This document shows positions 22,946 to 29,755 of a DNA stretch of 51,218 nt, piece after piece. Position 1 is the stretch's first letter, and every line of letters begins with the position of its first letter. The position numbers and the translations under genes are program-made. This stretch comes from Thermoleophilia bacterium (GTDB lineage Bacteria; Actinomycetota; Thermoleophilia; Gaiellales; Gaiellaceae): the NCBI GenBank assembly GCA_025925195.1, contig JAICLU010000002.1, positions 1-51,218 of the forward strand. Direction: 5' to 3'. The notes beneath the pieces were generated by a model that saw only the letters and a list, made by a program, of their open reading frames with translations, searched no databases and was not told the DNA's origin.

Positions 22946-24373
22946 ATGCCGCGCCCCGTTCCCGCCGACCTCGAAGACGCCCTCGCCGCGAGCCCCGCCG
23001 CGCGCGAGCGCTTCTGGGCGCTTCCGCCCGACCAGCTCGACCGCTGGGTCGCCTACGTCGAGCGTTCGCGATTCCCGGGCGCGCGGCGGCGCCGAGTGGC
23101 CGAGACCGTGCGCCGGCTCGGCGGCGCTCCCGTCGCGACGGAGACGGCGGAGCCCCGCGCGGCCGCGGTGCCGCTGCCGCGCGACGACTGGGCCGTCTGG
23201 CTGATCGGGCTCGCGCTCCTGGCCGGGCTCGCGGCCTTCCTCGTCTGGCTGACCGTCTACCGGCACCACGACAACCAGGCGGCGCCGGCCGCCGTCGTCG
23301 TGACCGCGAAGACGGACGTGCCCAAGGTGGTCGGCATCCGCCAGCAGGCCGCGGAGTTCCAGCTGAAGGAGGCGAAGCTCGGCGCCAAGGTGATCCAGCG
23401 CGAGGCGAAGAAGCCGAAAGGGATCGTGCTCTCGCAGGCGCCGCAGTCCGGCACGCGCGTCGTCCAGGGATCGGTCGTCACGCTCGTCGTGTCGAAGGGC
23501 CATCCGGGCGTCGCGGTCCCGAAGGTGGTCGGGCTCGCTGCTGCCGACGCCGCCAAGCAGCTGCAGGCGAAGGGCTTCGGCGTGACCTTGAAGCAGACGC
23601 CCGCGAAGGCCGCGCCGGGCACCGTCGTGCAGCAATCGCCGCAGGCCGGCAAGCGCGCCAAGCGCGGCACGGCGGTCACCCTCGCCGTCGCGAAGGGAGC
23701 CGCCGCGGTCGCCGTGCCCGACCTGACCGGTCAGACGCAGCAGGACGCCGTCGCGGCGCTGCAGCAGCAGGGCCTGAACGCCCACGTCGTCGACGTCGCG
23801 TCCGTGAAGCCGGCGGGCACGGTCGTCGCGCAGAATCCGGCACCGAACAGCAAGGTGCAGCAGGGCGGCACTGTGCGGCTGAACGTCGCACGGCGCGCTC
23901 CCGCGACGACCTCCGCGACCACGACGACCCAGGCCACGACGACCCGGGCCACGACGACGCAGGCGACGACCACGACGCCGACGCAGCAGTCGTCCGGCGG
24001 CAACGACTACCGCGGCATGCGACTGAGCGCCGCCGTGCAGCGCATCGTCGAGGGCCGGCAGGAAGTCGTCGTGCAGTACGTGACCTCGACGCGGCCGGCC
24101 GGTGTCGTCGTCGCGAACTCGAGGGACGGCAGCCGCGTCCGGCTGCAGGTCTCGGCGGGTGCGCATCCGCAGCCCTCCACGAGCGTCCCCGACACGACCG
24201 GTGAGGATTCGTCGACCGCGCAGGACGACCTGACGGGCGCCGGATTCTCCGTCATCACCGCCCAGTGGCCGGTCGGCGACCAGGCGAGCGACGGGGTCGT
24301 CGTCTTCCAGACGCCGACGGGGAGCGCACCCAGGGGGTCGACGATCGTCGTGTACGTCGGCGCAGCGGGATAG
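22946..24373 (+). CDS. OmdA/YdeI-like domain fused to a membrane-anchored PASTA-repeat protein
   Basis: The 475-aa protein is unusual. Residues 7-58 resemble the C-terminal domain of YdeI/OmpD-associated (bacteriocin-protection) proteins: LEDALAASPAARERF, then LDRWVAYVERSRFP and RRVAETVRRL. A transmembrane helix lies at 82-105. Three good PASTA repeats follow (about 123-192, 195-262 and 265-333), then a Thr/Ala/Gln linker (about 334-365), a degenerate repeat and a last repeat ending VVFQTPTGSAPRGSTIVVYV. PASTA domains bind muropeptides or beta-lactams and normally sit on PknB-type kinases, but no kinase domain is present. The N-terminus would be cytoplasmic and the repeats outside. AGGACGG precedes ATG 22946. 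Confidence 0.82.
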   Translation: MPRPVPADLEDALAASPAARERFWALPPDQLDRWVAYVERSRFPGARRRRVAETVRRLGGAPVATETAEPRAAAVPLPRDDWAVWLIGLALLAGLAAFLVWLTVYRHHDNQAAPAAVVVTAKTDVPKVVGIRQQAAEFQLKEAKLGAKVIQREAKKPKGIVLSQAPQSGTRVVQGSVVTLVVSKGHPGVAVPKVVGLAAADAAKQLQAKGFGVTLKQTPAKAAPGTVVQQSPQAGKRAKRGTAVTLAVAKGAAAVAVPDLTGQTQQDAVAALQQQGLNAHVVDVASVKPAGTVVAQNPAPNSKVQQGGTVRLNVARRAPATTSATTTTQATTTRATTTQATTTTPTQQSSGGNDYRGMRLSAAVQRIVEGRQEVVVQYVTSTRPAGVVVANSRDGSRVRLQVSAGAHPQPSTSVPDTTGEDSSTAQDDLTGAGFSVITAQWPVGDQASDGVVVFQTPTGSAPRGSTIVVYVGAAG

Positions 24374-24390
24374 TTCGGACCGCGAGGTGT

Positions 24391-24726
24391 ATGGTCGCAG
24401 CGGTGAGCACCCGCGCGCAGCGTGCCGCCGAGAACGAGAACCTCTTCAGACGGATCAACGAACGCGTCGAGCACTTGACGCCGGCCGGCAGGAGCCTGTC
24501 GATCGTGTGCGAGTGCGCCGACGCGACCTGCGTGCGACGGATCTCGGGCGTGCCCGCGGCGGCGTACGAGGAGGTCCGGCGCCACCCCGACCGGTTCTTC
24601 GTCTCGCGCGGACACGAGCAGACTGACGTCGAAACCGTCGTCGCGGAGCACGGTGCGTATCTCATCGTCGCGAAACGGGGCGAGGCGGGAGCGGTCGCCC
24701 GGCACGACGCCCCAGGATCGGACTAG
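24391..24726 (+). CDS. Small cysteine-containing conserved hypothetical protein
   Basis: A 111-aa protein from ATG 24391 (GTG 24403 is also possible). An N-terminal helix ENENLFRRINERVEHL is followed by LSIVCECADATCVRRI, a C-x-C-x4-C cluster, and then PAAAYEEVRRHPDRFFVSRGHE and a C-terminal strand AYLIVAKRGEAG. This pattern is common in small uncharacterised proteins of Thermoleophilia-like actinobacteria as I recall them. The cysteines and the nearby His could bind a metal. Function is unknown. Confidence 0.65.
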   Translation: MVAAVSTRAQRAAENENLFRRINERVEHLTPAGRSLSIVCECADATCVRRISGVPAAAYEEVRRHPDRFFVSRGHEQTDVETVVAEHGAYLIVAKRGEAGAVARHDAPGSD

Positions 24727-24757
24727 GAAGTCGAGGAATCGGGAACCCGAGCCGCCG

Positions 24758-25090
24758 ATGCAGGGCACGTCGAGGAGCGAGCTCGCGGCAGAGCTCGAGC
24801 GGTGCGCGCGGCTGGCCGAGGACACGGCCGAGCAGTACGCGGACCGCGACGGCGATCGCATGCGGAGCGACGTCGTTTCAGGCCTCCTGCTCGCCGCGGC
24901 AGCGCTCGACACCGCCGTCCGCGTCGTGGACGAGGGGACGCGGATCCGCGCGACCGGGCTGATGATCGCGCGGACGCTCGTCGGCGACGCGATCGACGCC
25001 GCGGAGCGGCGCGGCCTCGACGAGCTGCTGCTCGGCTGTGTCGCGTCGCTGCGACGGGTGGCGGAGCGGCTCGACGGGGAGCTGTCGTAG
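24758..25090 (+). CDS. Small helical hypothetical protein (110 aa)
   Basis: From ATG 24758 the protein is an all-helical bundle by eye: ELAAELERCARLAEDTAEQYADR, SGLLLAAAALDTAVRVVDEG, MIARTLVGDAIDAAERRG and LLGCVASLRRVAERL. There is no signal peptide and no recognised family. The stop TAG shares its last base with the GTG of the next gene, so the two are co-translated. The partner is a ferritin-like helical protein, so the pair may form a complex; this is inference from coupling only. Confidence 0.6.
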   Translation: MQGTSRSELAAELERCARLAEDTAEQYADRDGDRMRSDVVSGLLLAAAALDTAVRVVDEGTRIRATGLMIARTLVGDAIDAAERRGLDELLLGCVASLRRVAERLDGELS

Positions 25091-25569
25091 TGCCGGCGCG
25101 GTACCTGCCGATCTACCTGAACGACCATCTCGCAGCGCTGACGCTCGGCGTTCTCGTCGCGCAGCGCGTCCGCGCCGCGAACGGCGGCGAGCTCGGCGAG
25201 CTCCTCGAGTGGCTGCACGGTCAGCTCGAGGAGGACCGGCAGTGGCTCCTCGCGCTGATGCGACGGCTCGGGATCGCGCCGTCGGCGGCGAAGGTGGCCG
25301 GCGCGCACGTCGCGGAGCGGCTCGGCCGTCTGAAGCCGAACGGCCACGTGACCTCCTACTCGCCGCTCTCGCGGCTGGTCGAGCTCGACGCGCTCGCGGC
25401 GTCGCTCGCGGCGAAGGCCGCATTCTGGGGCTCGTTGCAGCAGGTTCCGGAAGAGCGGATCGACGCCCAGGAGCTCGAACGGCTCGGCGAGCGGGCGCGG
25501 GAGCAACGCGAGCGGCTCGAGCCGCATCGCGTCGCGGCGGCGGCGACCGCCCTCGGCCCGGATCGGTAG
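25090..25569 (+). CDS. Ferritin-like helical conserved hypothetical protein
   Basis: The 159-aa protein starts at GTG 25090. It shows the features of a small family common in this group: LPIYLNDHLAALTLGVLVAQR, LLEWLHGQLEEDRQWL, KVAGAHVAERLGRLKPNG and the segment YSPLSRLVELDAL. Four long helices with scattered Glu, Asp and His suggest a ferritin-like or four-helix bundle. A complete di-iron ExxH pair is not evident, so an enzymatic role is doubtful. It is translationally coupled to the gene before it. Confidence 0.65.
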   Translation: MPARYLPIYLNDHLAALTLGVLVAQRVRAANGGELGELLEWLHGQLEEDRQWLLALMRRLGIAPSAAKVAGAHVAERLGRLKPNGHVTSYSPLSRLVELDALAASLAAKAAFWGSLQQVPEERIDAQELERLGERAREQRERLEPHRVAAAATALGPDR

Positions 25570-25574
25570 CGCGT

Positions 25575-25769
25575 CTACGGGAGCTCGTGGGCCTGGCGCC
25601 AGGGCCAGCCGAGGAGGCCGATCCCGGCGACGACGCAGAGGCCGCCGACGGCGGCCCAGAAGGCGCTCCCGGTCATCGACGATCCCTGGATCACGTTCAG
25701 CCCCTGCCCGAGCCACACCGCGCCGGTCAGGACGAGCAGCGTTCCGATCACACGTCTGGCGATGGTCAT
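25575..25769 (-). CDS. Small two-helix membrane protein
   Basis: The 64-aa protein has two hydrophobic segments: VIGTLLVLTGAVWLGQGLNVI, and FWAAVGGLCVVAGIGLLGW. The Gly-Gln-Gly-x-Asn-x-Ile-x-Gly-Ser-x-Met pattern between them recurs in a small actinobacterial membrane family without known function. It starts at ATG 25769, 37 nt downstream of tRNA-Sec on the same strand, so it may be transcribed with the tRNA. It converges with the ferritin-like gene. Confidence 0.65.
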   Translation of the reverse strand: MTIARRVIGTLLVLTGAVWLGQGLNVIQGSSMTGSAFWAAVGGLCVVAGIGLLGWPWRQAHELP

Positions 25770-25806
25770 GCGTGTTCTTACGGCGAGCGTGGTCGCGCGG
25801 TTTCGA

Positions 25807-25898
25807 CGGAGCGGCGCCGGAGTCGAACCGACCCAGCGACGGGTTACGCCGCCTGACGCGTTTTGAAGACGCGCTGGGCCACCGGGCCCTGCCGCTCC
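25807..25898 (-). tRNA. selC: tRNA-Sec (anticodon TCA)
   Basis: This 92-nt tRNA decodes UGA as selenocysteine. Reading leftward from 25898, the acceptor arm GGAGCGGC pairs with GCCGCTCC over 8 bp (25891-25898 with 25808-25815). The D arm is the tight GGGCC-CGGT-GGCCC form. The anticodon arm CGCGT-CTTCAAA-ACGCG gives TCA. A long variable arm follows, and the T arm is GTCGG-TTCGACT-CCGGC. The 8-bp acceptor, extended D stem and long variable arm are specific to bacterial tRNA-Sec. CCA is not encoded. selA and selB lie 6-8 kb away. Confidence 0.95.
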
Positions 25899-25905
25899 GC
25901 GCCGG

Positions 25906-25911
25906 ACACTA
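25906..25911 (-). promoter_or_regulatory. -10 box (TAGTGT) of tRNA-Sec
   Basis: TAGTGT on the minus strand ends 7 nt upstream of the first tRNA base. The promoter's upstream part must lie inside the start of the divergent nuclease gene. Confidence 0.4.
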
Positions 25912-25914
25912 GCG

Positions 25915-26406
25915 GTGCGCCGTCGCGACCTCCCCGTGTGTGAGAGTCAGGGAGTGGTCGCACTCGTCGCAGCCGTCGCGCTCGGATACGTCGTCGACGG
26001 CGACACGATCCGGTTGCGCAACCGGCAGTACGTGCGGCTCGTGCAGATCGACACGCCGGAGCGCGACGAGTGCTTCGGCGCGCGGGCGACGCGCGCGCTG
26101 AAGCGCCTCCTGCCGCCCGGCACCGCGATCCGCCTCGTCGCCGACTCGCGGCTCGACCACGTCGACCGGTACGGCCGCCTGCTGCGGTACGTCGTCCGCG
26201 CGCGCGACGGGCTCGACCTCAACGTCGAGCTGGTGCGCGAGGGAGCGGCGGCGCCCTACTTCTACGACGGCGACCGCGGCCGGTACGCGCGGCTGCTGCA
26301 GAAGCTCGCGCTGCGCGCGCGGGCGCGACACCTCGGGCTCTGGGGCGCCTGCCCGGGGACGGGCGTCGACTTCTTCCGCGGCGTCGACACCGGCCGGCGG
26401 CGGTAG
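25915..26406 (+). CDS. Staphylococcal nuclease-like (SNase/TNase) protein
   Basis: The fold is identified by YVVDGDTIRLRN, then VRLVQIDTPERDECFG with the Arg and Glu of the active site, and VDRYGRLLRYV with the second catalytic Arg. The later VREGAAAPYFY and LQKLALRARARHLGLWG are also typical. SNase-type enzymes are calcium-dependent nucleases that cut DNA and RNA. The frame starts at GTG 25915; GTG 25954 is an alternative that would begin with a hydrophobic VALVAAVAL stretch, possibly an export signal. The three catalytic positions look intact. It is divergent from tRNA-Sec with 16 nt between. Confidence 0.85.
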   Translation: MRRRDLPVCESQGVVALVAAVALGYVVDGDTIRLRNRQYVRLVQIDTPERDECFGARATRALKRLLPPGTAIRLVADSRLDHVDRYGRLLRYVVRARDGLDLNVELVREGAAAPYFYDGDRGRYARLLQKLALRARARHLGLWGACPGTGVDFFRGVDTGRRR

Positions 26407-26409
26407 CGC

Positions 26410-27051
26410 GTGCGTCGCGGAGTTCGCGTGGCGCTGCCGCTGTTTCCGGCGGTGGCGGCTCTCGGCGCGTCGTTCGGGGTGCTCGCGCGCACCGCGCACG
26501 TCGGCGCAGTCGAGGCGGTCGTCATGTCGGCGACGACGTTCGCCGGCTCGTCGCAGGTCGCAGCCATCTCCGTGCTCGGCGCGGGCGGGAGCGTTGCGGC
26601 CGCGGTCGTCGCCGCGCTGCTGCTCAACGCGCGCTACGTGCCGATCGGGATCAGCGTCGCGCAGGGCTTCCGGGGCCGCATTCTGACCCGGCTCGCCGAG
26701 GCGCAGCTCGTCGTCGACGAGTCGTGGGCGCTCAGCGGCGGCGGCACGCCGCGATTCGACAAGCCGATGCTGCTCGGAGTCGGGGCGATGCTGTGGATCG
26801 GCTGGGTCGGCGGCACGGCCGTCGGCTCGGTCGCCGGCCAGGCGATCGGCGACACGTCCGCCTTCGGGCTCGACGGCGCCTTCGCGGCGCTCTTCCTCGC
26901 GCTGCTCGCGACGCAGGTGCGCGGGCGCTCGCGGATCCAGGTCGCCGTCGCAGGCGCCGCGATCGCCGCGATCCTGATCCCGCTGACACCGGCCGGCGTC
27001 CCGATCATCGCCGCAACCGCGGCCGTCGCCGCAGGGTGGCGTCGCGCGTGA
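26410..27051 (+). CDS. azlC: AzlC-type branched-chain amino acid exporter subunit
   Basis: AzlC and AzlD form a two-component exporter for branched-chain amino acids and related compounds. The 213-aa protein has the AzlC pattern: ALPLFPAVAALGASFGVLA, MSATTFAGSSQVAAISVLG, LLLNARYVPIGISVA and TQVRGRSR. About six hydrophobic segments are visible. It starts at GTG 26410 just after the nuclease gene, and its stop overlaps the azlD start as GTGA. Confidence 0.9.
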   Translation: MRRGVRVALPLFPAVAALGASFGVLARTAHVGAVEAVVMSATTFAGSSQVAAISVLGAGGSVAAAVVAALLLNARYVPIGISVAQGFRGRILTRLAEAQLVVDESWALSGGGTPRFDKPMLLGVGAMLWIGWVGGTAVGSVAGQAIGDTSAFGLDGAFAALFLALLATQVRGRSRIQVAVAGAAIAAILIPLTPAGVPIIAATAAVAAGWRRA

Positions 27052-27356
27052 GCGCGGGCTGGGTGACGGTCGCGGCGGTCGGCGTCGGCACGGTGCTCCT
27101 CAAGGCGGTTGGGCCGGTCGGCGTTGCGGGCCGACAGCTGCCGCCGGCCGCGGAACGCGTCCTCGAGCTCGTCGCGCCGGCGATCCTCGCGGCGCTCGTC
27201 GTCACCGAGACGTTCGCGAGCGGCCGCCACCTCGTCGCCGACGCACGGCTTGCGGGGGTGGGCGCGGGGCTCGTGTGTGTGCTGCTACGCGCGCCGTTCT
27301 GGGTCGTCGTGCTGTGCGGCGCGCTCGCGACCGCCGCCGTCCGCGCGCTGCAGTAG
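27048..27356 (+). CDS. azlD: AzlD-type branched-chain amino acid exporter subunit
   Basis: The small partner of AzlC: 102 aa with four hydrophobic segments, including VGTVLLKAVGPVGVAGRQLPPAAERVLELVAPAILAALV-like text split around the conserved Pro residues. It starts at GTG 27048, within the azlC stop codon. Its last 72 nt are antisense to the end of the HAD gene, so the two reading frames share DNA. Length and hydropathy are normal for AzlD. Confidence 0.88.
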   Translation: MSAGWVTVAAVGVGTVLLKAVGPVGVAGRQLPPAAERVLELVAPAILAALVVTETFASGRHLVADARLAGVGAGLVCVLLRAPFWVVVLCGALATAAVRALQ

Positions 27357-27995
27357 CTCCGCGGGCGGCAGGTCGGCGAGCGACTCGAGGACGAGGTCGG
27401 CCTCCTCGAGGCCGTACTCCCGCGTCACGTCGTTCGGGATGCCGACGACGAAGATGCCGGCGGCCTTGCCCGCGCGGATCCCGTTCGGCGAGTCCTCGAA
27501 GACGATCGCCTCGGCGGCCGAGACGCCGAGCACCTCGAGCGCCTCCAGGTACATCGTCGGGTTCGGCTTGGCCCGCGCCGAGTCGCGGTCGGCCGTGATG
27601 ATCGCGTCCCAGCCGACCGTCTGCTCGAGCCGCTCGAGGTGCATGTCGATCCAGCGACGCGACGCGCTCGAGACGATCGCCCGCTTCAGCCGCCGCTCCT
27701 GCGCGAACGCGAGGTAGTCGAGGATGCCGGGCCGCAGCTCCTCGGTCTCGAGGAGCGTCAGCTCGTGCGCGTAGCGGCGCTCGTTCCACGACTCGCGGTC
27801 GATCGGCTCGCCGACGAGCTGCTCGAGGTGATCCATGACGTTCCACGAGCCGTGCGTGCCGACGACGGTCGACCAGAGGTCGTCCGGCAGCTGCTGGCCG
27901 TGCTGTTCGTAGAGCCAGCGCCAGCCGGCGCGGGAAGCCGTCTCGGTATCGAGGATCAGCCCGTCGAAGTCGAAGAGGAAGGCGCGGATCGGCAC
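27285..27995 (-). CDS. HAD-superfamily phosphatase/phosphomutase (beta-PGM-like)
   Basis: The 236-aa protein has the HAD motif I DFDGLILDTE (nucleophile Asp9, second Asp11), motif II Ser in VSSASRRW, the motif III Lys in KPNPTMYLEAL and motif IV FEDSPNGIRAG. Asp-Gly after the nucleophile and the helical cap place it in the beta-phosphoglucomutase-like subgroup, which includes sugar phosphatases. The substrate is open. It starts at GTG 27995, 8 nt after a TACTCT box. The last 22 residues extend beyond the usual fold and overlap azlD in antisense. Confidence 0.88.
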   Translation of the reverse strand: MPIRAFLFDFDGLILDTETASRAGWRWLYEQHGQQLPDDLWSTVVGTHGSWNVMDHLEQLVGEPIDRESWNERRYAHELTLLETEELRPGILDYLAFAQERRLKRAIVSSASRRWIDMHLERLEQTVGWDAIITADRDSARAKPNPTMYLEALEVLGVSAAEAIVFEDSPNGIRAGKAAGIFVVGIPNDVTREYGLEEADLVLESLADLPPAELLQRADGGGRERAAQHDDPERRA

Positions 27996-28003
27996 GGCGA
28001 TGC

Positions 28004-28009
28004 AGAGTA
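28004..28009 (-). promoter_or_regulatory. -10 box (TACTCT) of the HAD gene, leaderless
   Basis: TACTCT ends 8 nt before GTG 27995. It lies in the 20-bp divergent gap to hyuA. Confidence 0.4.
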
Positions 28010-28015
28010 CGGATC

Positions 28016-29755
28016 GTGGCGATCCTGGGCGTCGACGTCGGCGGCACGTTCACCGACGCGGTGCTGGTCGACGGCGGCACGGTGCGAACGGCGAAGGTGC
28101 CCACGGCCGCGCGGCAGGAGGAGTCGGTGCTCGCGGCGGTGCGGGCGGTGGGGGCGACGGACGTCGAGCGGTTCGCGCACGGCACGACGGTCGCGACGAA
28201 TGCGTTGCTCGAGCGGCGCGGCGCGCGGACGGCGTTCGTCTCGAACGATGGCTTCGAGCATCTGCTGCACACGCGGCGGCAGACCCGCGCGCACCTCTAC
28301 CGCCCGTGCGCGGATCACGCGCCGCCGCTCGTCCCGCTCGAGCGCTGCCACGGCGTGCGCGGCCGTCTCGGGCCGGACGGCGAGCTCGAGCCGCTCGACC
28401 TCTCGACGCTGCCCGACGTCGGCGACGTCGAAGCGGTCGCCGTCTGCCTGCTTTTCGCGTTTCGCGATCCGTCGCACGAGATCGCGGTCGCCGCAGAGCT
28501 GCGCGCGCGCCATCCGGCCGTGCACGTCGTCGCATCGCACGAGGTGGCGCCCGAGTTTCGCGAGTACGAGCGCGCGTCGACGACAGCAGCCGATGCATAT
28601 CTCGCGCCGGTCGCCGCGCGCTACTTGCATGCGCTGGGTGTGGGCGCGCGCGACGCGGGTTTACCGGAGCCGCTCGTGATGCTGTCCTCCGGCGGCGTCG
28701 CGACCGTGGCGGAGGCGGCTGCGCACCCGGCGACGATTCTCGTCTCCGGCCCCGCCGGGGGTGTCGTCGGCGCCGGACTGCTCGCGCAGCGCGCCGGCTT
28801 CGAGGACGCGATCGCCTTCGACATGGGCGGCACCTCGACCGACGTCTGCCTGCTGCCGGGCGGCCGCGCCGTGCGTGTCGCGGAGCGTGAAGTCGGCGGT
28901 TTTCCGATCCGGCTGTCGACGGTCGACCTGCACACTGTGGGCGCGGGCGGCGGCTCGCTCGTCCGGCGGGATGCCGGCGGTGCGATTCGCGTCGGGCCGG
29001 AGTCGGCCGGGGCAGATCCGGGTCCCGCCTGTTACGGCCGCGGCGGCGGCGCCACCGTTACCGACGCGAACCTGCTGCTCGGACGACTGCCGGACGAGCT
29101 GCCGGGCGGGCTCGTGCTCGACCGGGAGGCGGCGGCGCGCGCCCTCGACGGCATCGACCCGGCGGCGGTGATCGACGTCGTGAACGCCGAGATGCTGCGC
29201 GCCCTCCGCGTCGTCTCGGTCGAGCGTGGCCACGATCCGCGCGACTTCGCGCTCGTCGCCTTCGGCGGCGCAGGGCCGCTGCACGCGTGCGCGCTCGCGG
29301 AGGAGCTCGGGATCGGGGCCGTGCTCGTCCCGGCGGCCGCCGGCGTCCTGTCGGCGCTCGGCCTCGTCGCGAGCGACGAGCGCCGCGACGGCGTCGTCTC
29401 GTACGTGCGTCCGCTCGACAAAGTTCGTGACGATTTGCCACAAGCGGGGGAGGCGGACGTTCGCTATCGCGGGCAGTCGTTCGAGCTGACCGTGCCGCTC
29501 GGCGGCGACCTCGCGGACGCCTTTCACCGGGCCCACGAGGAGCGGTACGGCTACGCCGACCGCGCGCGCGAGCTCGAGCTGGTCGCCGTCCGCACCGTCG
29601 AGGCGGTGCCCGGGCCGGACATCTCCTTGCTCGTGACGAATCGTCACAAGGTTGTCGGACCGACGTTGCTGGAGCTCGACGGAGCGACGTGCTGGGTGCC
29701 CGGCGGGTGGCACGGCGAGACGAACGACGAGGGAACGCTGGTGCTCCGCCGATGA
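28016..29755 (+). CDS. hyuA: HyuA-type hydantoinase/oxoprolinase subunit A, short form
   Basis: Subunit A of the ATP-dependent hydantoinase/5-oxoprolinase family, which opens cyclic imides or carboxylates ketones together with subunit B. The actin-like ATP fold is clear: GVDVGGTFTDAVLV at the N-terminus, AHGTTVATNALLER, SSGGVATVAEA, ATILVSGPAGGVVGAG and FDMGGTSTDVCLL. LVAFGGAGPLHACALAEELG is also diagnostic. At 579 aa it is about 100 residues shorter than usual, and the loss lies in the C-terminal domain (VRYRGQSFELTVPL is kept). It starts at GTG 28016. Hydantoin, oxoproline or acetone-type substrates cannot be distinguished. Confidence 0.9.
   Translation: MAILGVDVGGTFTDAVLVDGGTVRTAKVPTAARQEESVLAAVRAVGATDVERFAHGTTVATNALLERRGARTAFVSNDGFEHLLHTRRQTRAHLYRPCADHAPPLVPLERCHGVRGRLGPDGELEPLDLSTLPDVGDVEAVAVCLLFAFRDPSHEIAVAAELRARHPAVHVVASHEVAPEFREYERASTTAADAYLAPVAARYLHALGVGARDAGLPEPLVMLSSGGVATVAEAAAHPATILVSGPAGGVVGAGLLAQRAGFEDAIAFDMGGTSTDVCLLPGGRAVRVAEREVGGFPIRLSTVDLHTVGAGGGSLVRRDAGGAIRVGPESAGADPGPACYGRGGGATVTDANLLLGRLPDELPGGLVLDREAAARALDGIDPAAVIDVVNAEMLRALRVVSVERGHDPRDFALVAFGGAGPLHACALAEELGIGAVLVPAAAGVLSALGLVASDERRDGVVSYVRPLDKVRDDLPQAGEADVRYRGQSFELTVPLGGDLADAFHRAHEERYGYADRARELELVAVRTVEAVPGPDISLLVTNRHKVVGPTLLELDGATCWVPGGWHGETNDEGTLVLRR

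Noticed and set aside
23900-24000. ACG-rich repetitive DNA as a possible mobile or CRISPR-like repeat
   Set aside because: It encodes the Thr/Ala/Gln linker between PASTA repeats, with units too short and variable for CRISPR.
21332-24166. A 944-codon open frame on the minus strand opposite the permease and PASTA genes
   Set aside because: It is very rich in Arg, Asp, Glu and His, as expected for antisense of high-GC coding DNA, and it overlaps two well-supported genes.
29634-29648. GTGACGAATCGTCAC-like palindrome inside hyuA as an operator
   Set aside because: It lies well within coding sequence and encodes a normal stretch of HyuA; it may be chance.
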